A stretch of DNA of 64,000 nt from an uncultured Bifidobacterium sp. (GTDB lineage Bacteria > Actinomycetota > Actinomycetes > Actinomycetales > Bifidobacteriaceae), in NCBI RefSeq assembly GCF_959020145.1, contig NZ_CAUEQY010000001.1:62001-126000 (forward strand). The letters run 5' to 3'. Shown here one piece after another: positions 7,220-16,242 of the stretch. The first letter of the stretch is position 1; each line of letters begins with the position of its first letter. Below the pieces are notes generated by a model, which made no database searches, was not told the DNA's origin, and saw only the letters and a program-made list of their open reading frames with translations. A program made the translations under genes and the position numbers.

Positions 7220-9145
7220 ATGAACAGACATGGAATTGTTGATGTCATTGGTCCGGAGTATCTAACAGCCAATATAGAAGAGGACGAGTGGAGCTATGCC
7301 AAGGATGCCGGTAATTTGGGCAAACTGACCGAGGCCCTAGGCGGCGTTAAGCCACATCACTATAAGCTGGATCGCCGGTTCGTGGATAAGGACGACACCG
7401 GAACATACACCGTGATTGTCGAGACTAAGCAGGAATTCGTCGATTCCGACTCCGAACAGCTCGCCTCCTATCTTGAGGAGGAATATGCGCTGCATCGCGG
7501 TGCAAAGGTTATAGCGATACTCGCCAACACCAATGATGACAAGATTCGTGTATGGAAAGACGAGGTGGACGACGACCATCTGCTTCCGGGGGAGACAGTC
7601 CTTGATTGCATGGCGCATTACAAGAAGCTGTTCGCGGTGGATCGTCAGAACGACCGCGAAGCCGTGATGCGCAACACCTATGCGCTAAACGAAATGCTTC
7701 ACAAGAAGGATATTGACGAGCGCAATCGCAGCCAATTCGTCGGAACGTGTCTCCTTTTCGTCAAGGACGAAGTAGAGAAGAGATGCAGCGGTGGACGAGT
7801 GAATGAGACGACCAGGAAAAAACTCGCAGCAAGATGGTCTCAATTCACCCCTTCAGGAATCAGAAACGCCATTGGCGAAATGCTAGAAAACCTACTGGAC
7901 GGAAGCCAGAATAAGCAAATCAAAATCCAGCTTCTGAATCGCGATGTGCTCGAAGAGCAGCACATCAAGGCGCTTACGCTGAAGGATTGGCTTGAGGTAC
8001 TGTCCTTTATCCTCATGAAAATTTATAGGTTCATCGATTCCAATTCATCCGAGGGTCAGGACATCCTTAACCTGTTCTTCATCACATTCAACAAATATGT
8101 GGGAAAGGCCGATAAGAACCAAGCGTTCACCCCCGACCATATCACTGATTTCATGACCCGTCTCACCGAGGTCACCTATAAGGACAGGGTCCTTGACGCC
8201 TGTTGCGGATCAGGCTCCTTCCTGGTCCAAGCCATGGTTCACGAGTTGGCCGACGCACGATACGGTCATACAGACGCTGAGTTCAAGGAACTAGCAGACA
8301 AGATTAAGCAAGAACATATATTTGGCATAGAGAACGAGGAAAAGGCATACGGTCTTTCAACCACAAATATGCTCATTCACGGGGACGGCAACAGCAATGT
8401 CGAATTCGGATCCTGCTTCGATCTGAAAAACTTCATTGTCGGGGCGAAACCAAATGTGATTCTGATGAACCCTCCTTATAATGCCAAGCCCCGAGGTATC
8501 CCAGATGCTTATAAAAAAGAGTGGACATCTTCTGAGAAAAATGGCAAATCCGACCCTACCAAGGGCATGGTTTTTGTAAAATACTTGTCGGATATAGCTA
8601 AAGCCGAGAAGTGGGAAGGTACCCGTCTCGCTGTCCTTCTGCCGATGGCTGCGGCCATTGGCACAGGTACTCGTCTAACCAAGATGAAGGAGGAGCTGCT
8701 TCAGGACAACACCCTCGATGCGGTTTTCTCTTTGCCAAGTGAGATTTTTTATCCAGGTGCAGCAGTACAGGCTGTCTGTATGCTGTTCACGTTAAACAAG
8801 CCGCATTTTGATCACGCCACAGGAAAACCTAGGCGCAAAACATTCTTCGGTTTTTATAAGGATGATGGATTCATTAAGAGGAAAGGCCTTGGCAGGGTCG
8901 AACAGTTTGATTTCAATGGTCATAGCGAATGGAAGAAAATCGAGAAGGAATGGCTTAATCTATATCGTAACAAAACCGTGAAAGCGGGTTTCAGCGCCAT
9001 GCATGCAGTCACGAAAGATGATGAATGGCTGTGCGAAGCGTATATGGAAACTGATTACACAACACTTACTGAAGAAGATTTTCAGCAAACCGTTAACGAC
9101 TATTTGGCATATCTTGTGAAGACGGGGAGCGTATATGAAGCTTGA
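7220..9145 (+). CDS. BcgI-like restriction endonuclease/N6-adenine methyltransferase subunit (type IIB)
   Basis: 641 residues from the ATG at 7220, chosen because GGGAGGG lies 8 bases upstream; the frame is open to 7163 but that start has no RBS. N-terminal nuclease-like region with a VIVETKQ (E-x-K) motif near residue 70; helical linker; class I methyltransferase core with DACCGSGSF (SAM binding, about 327) and NPPYN (catalytic motif IV, about 416). Fusion of a nuclease domain to an HsdM-like methylase, plus a separate specificity subunit downstream, matches the BcgI A-subunit layout and length (BcgI A is about 640 residues). In that family A and B together methylate adenine and cut on both sides of a bipartite site. 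The alternative is a plain type I HsdM with an N-terminal extension. Confidence 0.78.
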   Translation: MNRHGIVDVIGPEYLTANIEEDEWSYAKDAGNLGKLTEALGGVKPHHYKLDRRFVDKDDTGTYTVIVETKQEFVDSDSEQLASYLEEEYALHRGAKVIAILANTNDDKIRVWKDEVDDDHLLPGETVLDCMAHYKKLFAVDRQNDREAVMRNTYALNEMLHKKDIDERNRSQFVGTCLLFVKDEVEKRCSGGRVNETTRKKLAARWSQFTPSGIRNAIGEMLENLLDGSQNKQIKIQLLNRDVLEEQHIKALTLKDWLEVLSFILMKIYRFIDSNSSEGQDILNLFFITFNKYVGKADKNQAFTPDHITDFMTRLTEVTYKDRVLDACCGSGSFLVQAMVHELADARYGHTDAEFKELADKIKQEHIFGIENEEKAYGLSTTNMLIHGDGNSNVEFGSCFDLKNFIVGAKPNVILMNPPYNAKPRGIPDAYKKEWTSSEKNGKSDPTKGMVFVKYLSDIAKAEKWEGTRLAVLLPMAAAIGTGTRLTKMKEELLQDNTLDAVFSLPSEIFYPGAAVQAVCMLFTLNKPHFDHATGKPRRKTFFGFYKDDGFIKRKGLGRVEQFDFNGHSEWKKIEKEWLNLYRNKTVKAGFSAMHAVTKDDEWLCEAYMETDYTTLTEEDFQQTVNDYLAYLVKTGSVYEA

Positions 9146-10220
9146 TATAGATGCATGGGAATGGTTCAAACTCGGTGGGAAAGAAGGCCTTTTCGAAATT
9201 AAGAAGGGGAAACGACTCACAGCAGAAGAACAGGTAAAAGCAGGAAAAGGTAAAACCCCATATATTGGGGCGATAGATTCCAATAATGGCGTCTCAAATC
9301 AAATAAGCCAAGACCCCATTCATAAAGGGAATACGATTTCGCTAAGCTATAACGGTTCTGTTGGAGAAGCTTTTTACCAGCCTAAAGATTATTGGGCAAC
9401 AGATGATGTGAATGCTCTATATCTGCGTGCTAGATACGGAAAACTCACCCCGGCGACCGGTCTTTTTATCTGTGCTGTGCTCAAACATGAGAAATGTCGG
9501 TTTTCATATGGTCGCAAATGGACTCTTGATAACATGAATAACACATGGATTAAGCTTCCTGCAAAAGATGGGCAACCCGATTGGCAGTGGATCCAGCAAT
9601 ATATGGAGACACTCCACTTCAAACCTCTTTCTACAGCTAATGATGCGAAAAAGGATGAGAGAATTGACGTTTCTGATTGGAAACCTTTTCTGTTATGCAA
9701 GCTATTTGATGCCTGTATGGGTAATGGAATAGATGCGATAAAGACAAAAACCTGCCATCCTAAATATAACTATGTATCCCGCGATAGTAACGGCAATGGT
9801 GTGGTGGCAAAAATTGATGAAGTTCCCGGGGCGAAGGCATTCCTAGCTGGAGATATGACTCTGTCTCTAGGAGGAAGCTATCTCGGTTCATGCTTCGTGC
9901 AATCTGCGCCGTTCTATACAGCACAGAATGTCGCAGTTCTCAGAAGTAGGGAAAACATCTCCACGGAAACGAAACTATTTATCGCAACGCTTATCCGTCT
10001 TGAAGCATCAACTAAGTTTCAAGCATTCGGACGGGAACTTAATACCCATTACAAAAAGGATTTCACAATCAAGTTACCCATCAAGAAGACTGAAGATGGT
10101 CATCCAATAATAGATGCGGAGCATCGTTTTTCTGATGATGGGTATATCCCCGATTGGGAATACATGGACTCGTATGTTAGGCAATTGCCTTACGGTGATC
10201 GCATTCCAGGTTCCATGTGA
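9135..10220 (+). CDS. BcgI-like/HsdS-type DNA specificity subunit
   Basis: 361 residues, overlapping the methylase gene by 11 bases, with GGGGAG before the ATG: a coupled operon. Two target-recognition halves are visible (about 1-165, starting WFKLGG...IKKGKRLTAEEQ, and about 195-340, starting KPFLLCKLFDACMGNGID) separated by a helical spacer. The C-terminus ends PDWEYMDSYVRQLPYGD, a pattern typical of type IIB specificity subunits. The length is close to BcgI B (about 340). It recognises the DNA target and holds two A subunits. A+T-richer than flanking transfer genes. No type I HsdR gene accompanies the pair, which favours type IIB over type I. Confidence 0.75.
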   Translation: MKLDIDAWEWFKLGGKEGLFEIKKGKRLTAEEQVKAGKGKTPYIGAIDSNNGVSNQISQDPIHKGNTISLSYNGSVGEAFYQPKDYWATDDVNALYLRARYGKLTPATGLFICAVLKHEKCRFSYGRKWTLDNMNNTWIKLPAKDGQPDWQWIQQYMETLHFKPLSTANDAKKDERIDVSDWKPFLLCKLFDACMGNGIDAIKTKTCHPKYNYVSRDSNGNGVVAKIDEVPGAKAFLAGDMTLSLGGSYLGSCFVQSAPFYTAQNVAVLRSRENISTETKLFIATLIRLEASTKFQAFGRELNTHYKKDFTIKLPIKKTEDGHPIIDAEHRFSDDGYIPDWEYMDSYVRQLPYGDRIPGSM

Positions 10221-10279
10221 TTCGGTATGGCGTGTGTCTCGCGATGTTTTGGCCTAACAGACATACGTCATACCGAATC
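10219..10279. terminator. Long stem-loop between convergent RM and transfer operons
   Basis: Arms of 21 bases beginning GATTCGGTATG (10219-10239 and 10259-10279) pair with two mismatches around a 19-base loop; the left arm starts within the stop codon of the specificity gene. It separates convergent transcription units, so it is likely a bidirectional terminator. Confidence 0.7.
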
Positions 10280-10291
10280 TACTTGATTTTT

Positions 10292-10654
10292 TCAAGCGCT
10301 TAGCCGTTTTGCCATGATGATGTCCATGTCGGTGACGATGACGATATAGTAGTTCTGCCCAGACATGTCATGCCATTCGCAGGGACGTCCGATGAATTCG
10401 ACCGTCTCGCCGCCCTTCAACGATTCCAATTCCTTGCGGATTCGACCGGTCGACGGCATGAGGGAGACGAAACGCGCCTCGTCGCCCTCGAACCAGCAGG
10501 CGCGGACGGTTTTGATGCGTCTGCCTCCGGTGAGGTTGAGCGTGGAACGTGGGCAGACGGGCGGGATCTTCACCCTGCCGATCTGCGGGCACACTCCGAT
10601 GCCGCCGTTCCGTGGCAGTAGCGCTTTCCAAGAGCGGTTGTTCGTGGTGGCCAT
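10292..10654 (-). CDS. Small protein of unknown function, end of transfer operon A
   Basis: 120 residues, ATG at 10654 with AAGGAG upstream and only 6 bases after the previous gene's stop. The sequence is beta-rich and basic at the N-terminus (NNRSWKALLPRNGG), with a central RACWFEGDEARFVSL and a C-terminal YYIVIVTDMDIIM. No family recognised; it may be a small soluble accessory protein. Its place as last gene of the operon headed at 18317 is the only functional hint. Confidence 0.6.
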   Translation of the reverse strand: MATTNNRSWKALLPRNGGIGVCPQIGRVKIPPVCPRSTLNLTGGRRIKTVRACWFEGDEARFVSLMPSTGRIRKELESLKGGETVEFIGRPCEWHDMSGQNYYIVIVTDMDIIMAKRLSA

Positions 10655-10660
10655 GTTCTC

Positions 10661-11416
10661 CTACTCCTTATCTTCCTTGAGGGTTCCCTGCGGTCGGCCG
10701 AACACTTTCTCCCGGTTCGTCGGATCGAGGTTGGTCGCGCAGCCGCTCATCGCCGTGGTCAGATTCTGCTGGGCTTTGGTCAAAGCGTCGTAATCATCCG
10801 ACTTGGAGTCCACGAGTCGTTTCGCGGTCTCGTACGCGGCTTTGAGATCGCCGCAGCCTTGCGTGCCGGAAAGATCGTCCCGTTCGATGGTGGCGACCTC
10901 GCGCGCGGTGTTGTCCAATCCGGACGAGAGGTCGTCACGTCTCGCCTCGATGCCGGCCTGCATGGCTTGCGGATACCATTCGCGTGCGAGGCTGCGGATC
11001 GTGTCGATGTCCTTCTGCTGGCCGATCGCGTCATACAGATCCGTCGCTTCGGCTAGATCCTGACGGTTATGCCGGTACAGCAGGTTGCCGAGCGTGTCGA
11101 CGTTCGAGTTCTCCGGCGCGTTCAACAGGTCGCGCACGTCGTCGGCGATCTGTTCCGCGCCGCCGATGAACATGGATTGTGCCTGCTGTTGCAGGGTGCC
11201 GGACGGTTTCGTCGTCTTCTTTTTCTTGTTCTGTTTGTGGGATCGTGTCTGCGCGGATTGGCTGGATTGCGGCGTGGACGTCGTGGACGTCTGCTGTTTC
11301 CATGGGTTGGCGACCAGGACCATGACGGTGATGGCGATGATGGCGATCGCGCACCAGACGGCCGCCTGCTTCTTCGATTCGGGCGTGGACGCCTGACGAT
11401 GTTTGTTCTTTCCCAT
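10661..11416 (-). CDS. Single-pass membrane protein with extracytoplasmic helical domain
   Basis: 251 residues; start at 11416 (MGKNKHRQAS) chosen for the AAAGGAG just upstream, although the frame is open to 11875. Layout: short basic cytoplasmic tail, one membrane helix (about 18-38), a Thr/Ser/Lys-rich linker, and a helical extracytoplasmic domain with a paired-cysteine region (GCGDLKAAYETAKRLV and GCATN). The architecture is shared with 11439-12788, 40866-41831 and 43451-44239. Probably a structural or periplasm-like accessory of the transfer apparatus; no family function known to me. Confidence 0.6.
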   Translation of the reverse strand: MGKNKHRQASTPESKKQAAVWCAIAIIAITVMVLVANPWKQQTSTTSTPQSSQSAQTRSHKQNKKKKTTKPSGTLQQQAQSMFIGGAEQIADDVRDLLNAPENSNVDTLGNLLYRHNRQDLAEATDLYDAIGQQKDIDTIRSLAREWYPQAMQAGIEARRDDLSSGLDNTAREVATIERDDLSGTQGCGDLKAAYETAKRLVDSKSDDYDALTKAQQNLTTAMSGCATNLDPTNREKVFGRPQGTLKEDKE

Positions 11417-11438
11417 TGTTGTGCTCCTTTCCCGTTTG

Positions 11439-12788
11439 TCAGAGGCTTGAGTCGTTGCTCGGCAGACTGTTGTCGTTGGTTTCCGGTGGCACGTACCATC
11501 CGCCGGAGTTGCCGTTGGATGTTCCGCCATTGTTGTTGTTCGTGGTTCCTCCGCCGTTGTTCCCGCGGGGGATGCTGGTGGAGCCTCCGGATTGACGATG
11601 GTATTGCGGGGTTGGCTGTGGCGTGGGAGAGGCCTGCTGTTGCTGTTGTTGCGCCTGCTGCCGGGCTTGTTCCTCCGCCTGCCGTTTGGCTTCCTCGTCG
11701 GCCTTGGCTTTGGCGTCCAACGCGTTCGTGAGGTCTTCACGCGCCTTGTCGAGTTTCGCGGCCATGTCGTTCCATTGTCCGACGGTGGTTTTCGAACCGA
11801 GTCCGCGGGCCTGCGCGGCCAGCTTGTCCAACGTCTCCTTCGCCTTCCGGGTCGTGTCGTCGGATGGTTTCGCATCGTCGGACGCTTTCACGGCCTTGTC
11901 CAGGGCGGCGGAGCATTTGCGTTTCGCGTCCGTCAAAGGCTTGTCCTTGATGGTCTTGGCGATCCTGCCGGACAATTCGCGTGTATGTTCGGACGCTTCG
12001 TCGGCCTTGCCGGCCAGCCGGTCGGAAGCCTCGATGGACAGTCCTGTCCGTTTGGATTTCATGAGCATGCCGTTCGATTCGATGGCGTGGCGTAACGCGT
12101 CCGCGGAGTCGTCCAGTCCAAGCCGGCCGGCCTGTTTGAGTGTGGCTTTCGCCTTGGTGTTGGCCGTGGCGAGTTGGCTCATCGACGTCTGCAACCGGTC
12201 GTACGAGGCTTTCTGTCTGACGGACGCGGAATGGGAGCCGGCCAATGCGAATAGCAGGAGCAGCAGGATGATGGCGCCCACGCCGATGAGGACGCGTGCG
12301 ACCCATTTCATCGTGGTCTTGTCGCGGGTCCCGCCGTCGGTGGAGTCGGCCACGTCCTCCAGGCCCAGTCCAAAGAGAACGTCCGACGTGTCGTCGTCCG
12401 CCAGAACCGTTCGGACGGATTCGGTTTCGACGGGTACGGTCCCGTCGTCAGTCATGTCCGAGGCCGTCATGCCGTCCGGCTCCATGCCCGTCATGGTCCC
12501 GTCGTCCGTGCCGGTGTCGGGGATGAGAAGCATGGGCGCGGGCGGTTCCGTGATGGAGTCAGCCGGCCGGCGTGTCTCATGCTCCGGTTTGGGAGTGGTG
12601 TTCTTTTCCTCCCGTGGTGCGGGCGTGGCGTCAACATCATGCCGGGTCTTGTCCGGCTTGCGGCCTCGTCCGCGGGTTTTGCGGGGAGCGGGTTCCGTCT
12701 CCTGTAGGGAGTCGAGCCAGTCGAGGTCGTCCCTCAGCGAGTCCGACGGCGTCAACTGGTCGAACAGGCTAGGCTGTCCGACGTTCAT
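11439..12788 (-). CDS. Single-pass membrane protein with coiled-coil and Gly/Asn-rich tail
   Basis: 449 residues; start at 12788 (MNVGQPSLFDQL) with GGGAG upstream, overlapping the previous gene by 20 bases. Domains: acidic, proline-rich cytoplasmic region (1-165), one long membrane helix (about 168-190, WVARVLIGVGAIILLLL), a long extracytoplasmic coiled coil with KCSAALDKAVKAS, a Gln-rich stretch (seven glutamines) and a Pro/Gly/Asn-rich C-terminus ending near the wall. The tail composition suits a wall-spanning spacer. It lies in transfer operon A. Homologues tend to be called surface or colicin-transporter-like proteins without evidence. Confidence 0.6.
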   Translation of the reverse strand: MNVGQPSLFDQLTPSDSLRDDLDWLDSLQETEPAPRKTRGRGRKPDKTRHDVDATPAPREEKNTTPKPEHETRRPADSITEPPAPMLLIPDTGTDDGTMTGMEPDGMTASDMTDDGTVPVETESVRTVLADDDTSDVLFGLGLEDVADSTDGGTRDKTTMKWVARVLIGVGAIILLLLLFALAGSHSASVRQKASYDRLQTSMSQLATANTKAKATLKQAGRLGLDDSADALRHAIESNGMLMKSKRTGLSIEASDRLAGKADEASEHTRELSGRIAKTIKDKPLTDAKRKCSAALDKAVKASDDAKPSDDTTRKAKETLDKLAAQARGLGSKTTVGQWNDMAAKLDKAREDLTNALDAKAKADEEAKRQAEEQARQQAQQQQQQASPTPQPTPQYHRQSGGSTSIPRGNNGGGTTNNNNGGTSNGNSGGWYVPPETNDNSLPSNDSSL

Positions 12789-14250
12789 CAGGTGTCTCCC
12801 TTCCACGTTCGAAGGTCTTGTCGATCTGGTCGAGCATGCGTTCGCAACGGTTGAACACGTCGGCTGGATCCCCGTCCACGAGACGGTCCAATCGTGCGGT
12901 CAGATCGTCCTGCATGTCGATGGAGCATGGCTCATAGCCTTCATCCAACGGATTCTTGCCGTATTCCCGTAGGATTTCCCGCCCCTTGGAAATGAGACCG
13001 GAAAGCGTTACACGTTCCGTGTCCGTTAGGAGCCGGACACGGCCGGTGTCGCGCATCAGCATCGACGCGGACGTCACCGCACGGTCCAGGTTGTCGCGGC
13101 TCGTCCGCTCACGGTTCCTGTAGTCGAGCCAGACGCGGCGCATCCGCTCCTCCTCGTCCCGCGCGGTTTGCAGGCGTTCCGGTGAATGGTCCATGTCGTA
13201 GCTGTCCCGCAGCATCCGCATGTTCTCCCTCCACTGGCGGGAACGGTCCGACAGCGTCTCGTCGTCGGCCACGCCATCATCCTCGACGCGGGTGGGGGTC
13301 AGCAGGTCGCATACGCTGTCAAGACCCTCGTCCGTGCTGCGGTACTCCCACGACGGATCGAAGCGTGGTTCGCCGGACCAGCCTCCCTCACGGTTGAACC
13401 AGTCCGCGTATTCCTTCTTCCGGGCCTGTTCGCGTTTGCGTTCGTCCGGTCCGGACAGGTGGTGCTTGTGGTCGGTGTTCGACGTTTCGGCCGATGAAAG
13501 GTATTCTTTGACGCGTTCCAACGCCGAATGGATGAGCGATTGCAGCGTCGGCGCGTAGAATCCTCCGTTAGGACTGGCGGCCACAAGGTCCATATAGCAT
13601 TTGAGCGAATACACCTCCTGGACCACGTCGTCGTGGCGGATCCAGCATGCGGGAAGGGTCTGCGCCCAATCCGTGTAATGCGTGGTGAGGAAACGTCCCA
13701 TGCGGATGGTGTGCAGCATCATCAGGTCGATGTCCATGCGGGTCGGCGAGCCGGTCAAATCGACCGGCCGCGCCTCGACCATCTCGTCCATACGGTGCTG
13801 GGGGAGTTTGGCCCACAGTCCCGGCCCGTGCAGAGGGTCGATGGCGGGCATGAAGGTGACCTGCTTGATGACGTTGTCGACGTTCGTGGCGGCCGTGCCC
13901 GGCAGGTCATGGCCGAGCAGTTCCCTGTACTTGTCTTTGACGGTGTCGAGCAGTTCCCCGTACGCGTGTTCGCACTGGTCGATGGCCGGCGGCGTGCCGT
14001 TCCTGGAAACGTCCTTCACGAAACGTTCGAAATCGGCCGAGACCCTGCGGCGGAACTGCCTTTCCATGGCGTCGGTCCAATACGGGGGCCGTTCCAGTCC
14101 GTCCGTCACGTCCGTTCCGCCGGCGACCGGCGTGGACAGCACGTTTCCTTCGTCCCTCACGTCGTCGTCCGGCATCGTGGCCTCGCCGTTCTCCGGATCC
14201 GGAGAGGCCATCCGGTCGTAGAATTCGTCCACCTTGTTCCCGTCGCTCAT
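12769..14250 (-). CDS. Soluble transfer-operon protein of unknown function
   Basis: 493 residues, no signal peptide or membrane segment, rich in Asp, Arg and Glu and mostly helical. The start overlaps the stop of the coupling-protein gene by ATGA, so translation is coupled. No catalytic motif recognised. A cytoplasmic partner tied so tightly to the VirD4-like ATPase could be a relaxosome adaptor or substrate-docking protein; this is inference from position only. Confidence 0.6.
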   Translation of the reverse strand: MSDGNKVDEFYDRMASPDPENGEATMPDDDVRDEGNVLSTPVAGGTDVTDGLERPPYWTDAMERQFRRRVSADFERFVKDVSRNGTPPAIDQCEHAYGELLDTVKDKYRELLGHDLPGTAATNVDNVIKQVTFMPAIDPLHGPGLWAKLPQHRMDEMVEARPVDLTGSPTRMDIDLMMLHTIRMGRFLTTHYTDWAQTLPACWIRHDDVVQEVYSLKCYMDLVAASPNGGFYAPTLQSLIHSALERVKEYLSSAETSNTDHKHHLSGPDERKREQARKKEYADWFNREGGWSGEPRFDPSWEYRSTDEGLDSVCDLLTPTRVEDDGVADDETLSDRSRQWRENMRMLRDSYDMDHSPERLQTARDEEERMRRVWLDYRNRERTSRDNLDRAVTSASMLMRDTGRVRLLTDTERVTLSGLISKGREILREYGKNPLDEGYEPCSIDMQDDLTARLDRLVDGDPADVFNRCERMLDQIDKTFERGRETPDERRTA

Positions 14251-16199
14251 GCCATGGCCTTCCCCGTGTTCCTCTCATGCCATGGCGTGGATCGTGCGGG
14301 ACGCATGCCTTCCAATCCTTCCCGCCACCATGCGCGGCGCATGTACATGATCATGTGCACGAGGGCGGGCGCCTGGCCCAATGGTTCGACGAGCGCGTAG
14401 CCGACGGGCAGGAGGCTCAGTTCCTGTTGGGTGACGGATTCCTCACGTTCGTGGCGAGTGGTCAATCCGCCCAACGGCCCCTGTCCCGGATTCCAGGAGG
14501 ATTCGCGGCGGGTATGGTGGTGCGTGCCGATCTGGCTGATCCACCATTTCAACGTCTCGTCGTCGGACACGCCCTTGAGCATGATCCGATGGCAGTTCTC
14601 CCACACGGTCTGCTCCACGGCCTTGCCGTACCCGTCCTTCTCGTCGGCCATCTGCTGGCGTGACTGTTCCACGATGATCAGCTGGTAGCCGTTGCCGCCG
14701 CCCTGGGTGATGGCGTTGCGCAGACCGGGCCATTTCTCGATGTTCGACAGTTCGTCCAACACGAATCGGGCGGGAGGTTCGATCTTGCCGCGCGAGCCGG
14801 AGGCCTTGTCGAACGCGAGATCCTGGCATGCCTCCTGGAACGTGTCGAGCAGGAGGCTCACGAAGATGCCCGCGTTGCCGGCCACTCCGCCGTCACGGCG
14901 TGGCTTGGACAGCACGTACACGGTGTCGCCGCGCAGGACCATGCGTTTCGGGTCGATCAGTCGCGGGTCGGACGGGCTGAGGTTCATGCGGGCTCGCACG
15001 TTCGGGTCGGCGAGGATGCTGAACGCGTTCTTCACGCCGAACCATTCGCTGCCCTTCTGCCTCGGGTCCACGTGGGGCAGGGCGTTCAGGGTCGCGGCCC
15101 AACGGTCCATCTCGCGTTCGTTCGTGTACTTGCGTATCAGGTCGGCGGCCTCCTGCGCGTTCTCCGGGGACAGGCTCCACTTGTAGCAGTCGTTGATGGT
15201 GCGGTCCGCGATGGCCGCCGCGTACAGCATGGCCTGCACATACATGGTGGCGCTCACGCCCCACTCCTGGTTGTTCGATCCGGAGCCCATGCCGCCGATC
15301 GCGACCATGGTCTGCGCGCGGCGCATCGCGACGGCCGGATCGTCGCAACCCTGCAACGGCGTCCAGTTCATGTTGTGGCGCGTGTCCGGATCGTTCTCCG
15401 CGATGCCTTCGGGATCGAAGATGTGCGTGGTGCCCGCGCCACGGCCACCATACGACGCGCCGGTCACCCGATCCTTCACGCCGCATTCGCGCAGGTAGCG
15501 GGTCGTTTTGATGATGTCGCCTCGCGTGGAGGTCGCGAGCACGAAGCCGGGAGCCTCGACCACGCTGGGGATGACGACACTGACGGTCTTGCCGGAACGG
15601 GTAGGACCCAACACGTAGATGTGCCGTTCGGAACCCAGCCACACCTCCATGTTCCACGACCTGCCCACATACCATGCCGCATGCCATGGGCGCGGACGAA
15701 TGGCGCCCGGCTTGCGGTAACGGAAATCCTCAAGCATGCGCGGCAGGACGGAGGGAAGCACGTCACGGTTGACGGCGCGTGGACCGTAATCCGCGGCGAT
15801 CTGACGCCAGGTGGCGACGCCGGGACGTGTGGACAGCCAGTCCGCGGCCCTTTCGCCGGAATCACGGTACGCGTCCCAGAAGATCCACAAAACCATGACC
15901 AGCATGAACGCGATGGCGAACACCGGCAGGGTGAGCAGCGTCCACGCGAGCATGCCGCCCTTGACGAGCAGGAACATGATCATGGAGAGGATCAGCGCGA
16001 ACACGCACACCATCGCGCCGGCACGGACCACGAGATGGCTTTCCTCGTCGGACAGGCGTTCCAACAGATGCGTGTGCCGGCTCAGCCATACGCCCGTCTT
16101 GGACGATTCAAACCTTTTCCACACGTCCATGACCTTGCGACGGTTGTCCGCGTTCAGTTCCTCACGGTCATACGAGCCATCATTCCAATATCGGGCCAT
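14247..16199 (-). CDS. VirD4/TraG-type coupling protein (T4CP ATPase)
   Basis: 650 residues, ATG with GGAGG upstream. Two membrane helices near residues 60-110 (MVCVFALILSMIMFLL and the following ALLTLPVFAIAFML-like stretch), then a large cytoplasmic ATPase with Walker A GPTRSGKTVSVVIP (about 203) and Walker B FVLDELSNIEKW (about 478). This is the domain order of type IV coupling proteins, which bring the relaxase-DNA complex to the secretion channel. Downstream gene start overlaps by 4 bases; upstream is the VirB4-like ATPase. No sign of damage. Confidence 0.9.
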   Translation of the reverse strand: MARYWNDGSYDREELNADNRRKVMDVWKRFESSKTGVWLSRHTHLLERLSDEESHLVVRAGAMVCVFALILSMIMFLLVKGGMLAWTLLTLPVFAIAFMLVMVLWIFWDAYRDSGERAADWLSTRPGVATWRQIAADYGPRAVNRDVLPSVLPRMLEDFRYRKPGAIRPRPWHAAWYVGRSWNMEVWLGSERHIYVLGPTRSGKTVSVVIPSVVEAPGFVLATSTRGDIIKTTRYLRECGVKDRVTGASYGGRGAGTTHIFDPEGIAENDPDTRHNMNWTPLQGCDDPAVAMRRAQTMVAIGGMGSGSNNQEWGVSATMYVQAMLYAAAIADRTINDCYKWSLSPENAQEAADLIRKYTNEREMDRWAATLNALPHVDPRQKGSEWFGVKNAFSILADPNVRARMNLSPSDPRLIDPKRMVLRGDTVYVLSKPRRDGGVAGNAGIFVSLLLDTFQEACQDLAFDKASGSRGKIEPPARFVLDELSNIEKWPGLRNAITQGGGNGYQLIIVEQSRQQMADEKDGYGKAVEQTVWENCHRIMLKGVSDDETLKWWISQIGTHHHTRRESSWNPGQGPLGGLTTRHEREESVTQQELSLLPVGYALVEPLGQAPALVHMIMYMRRAWWREGLEGMRPARSTPWHERNTGKAMA

Positions 16200-16242
16200 A
16201 CCATTCCTCCTTCGCGATTGTTTTTCCCTGGAAGGGCTTGTC

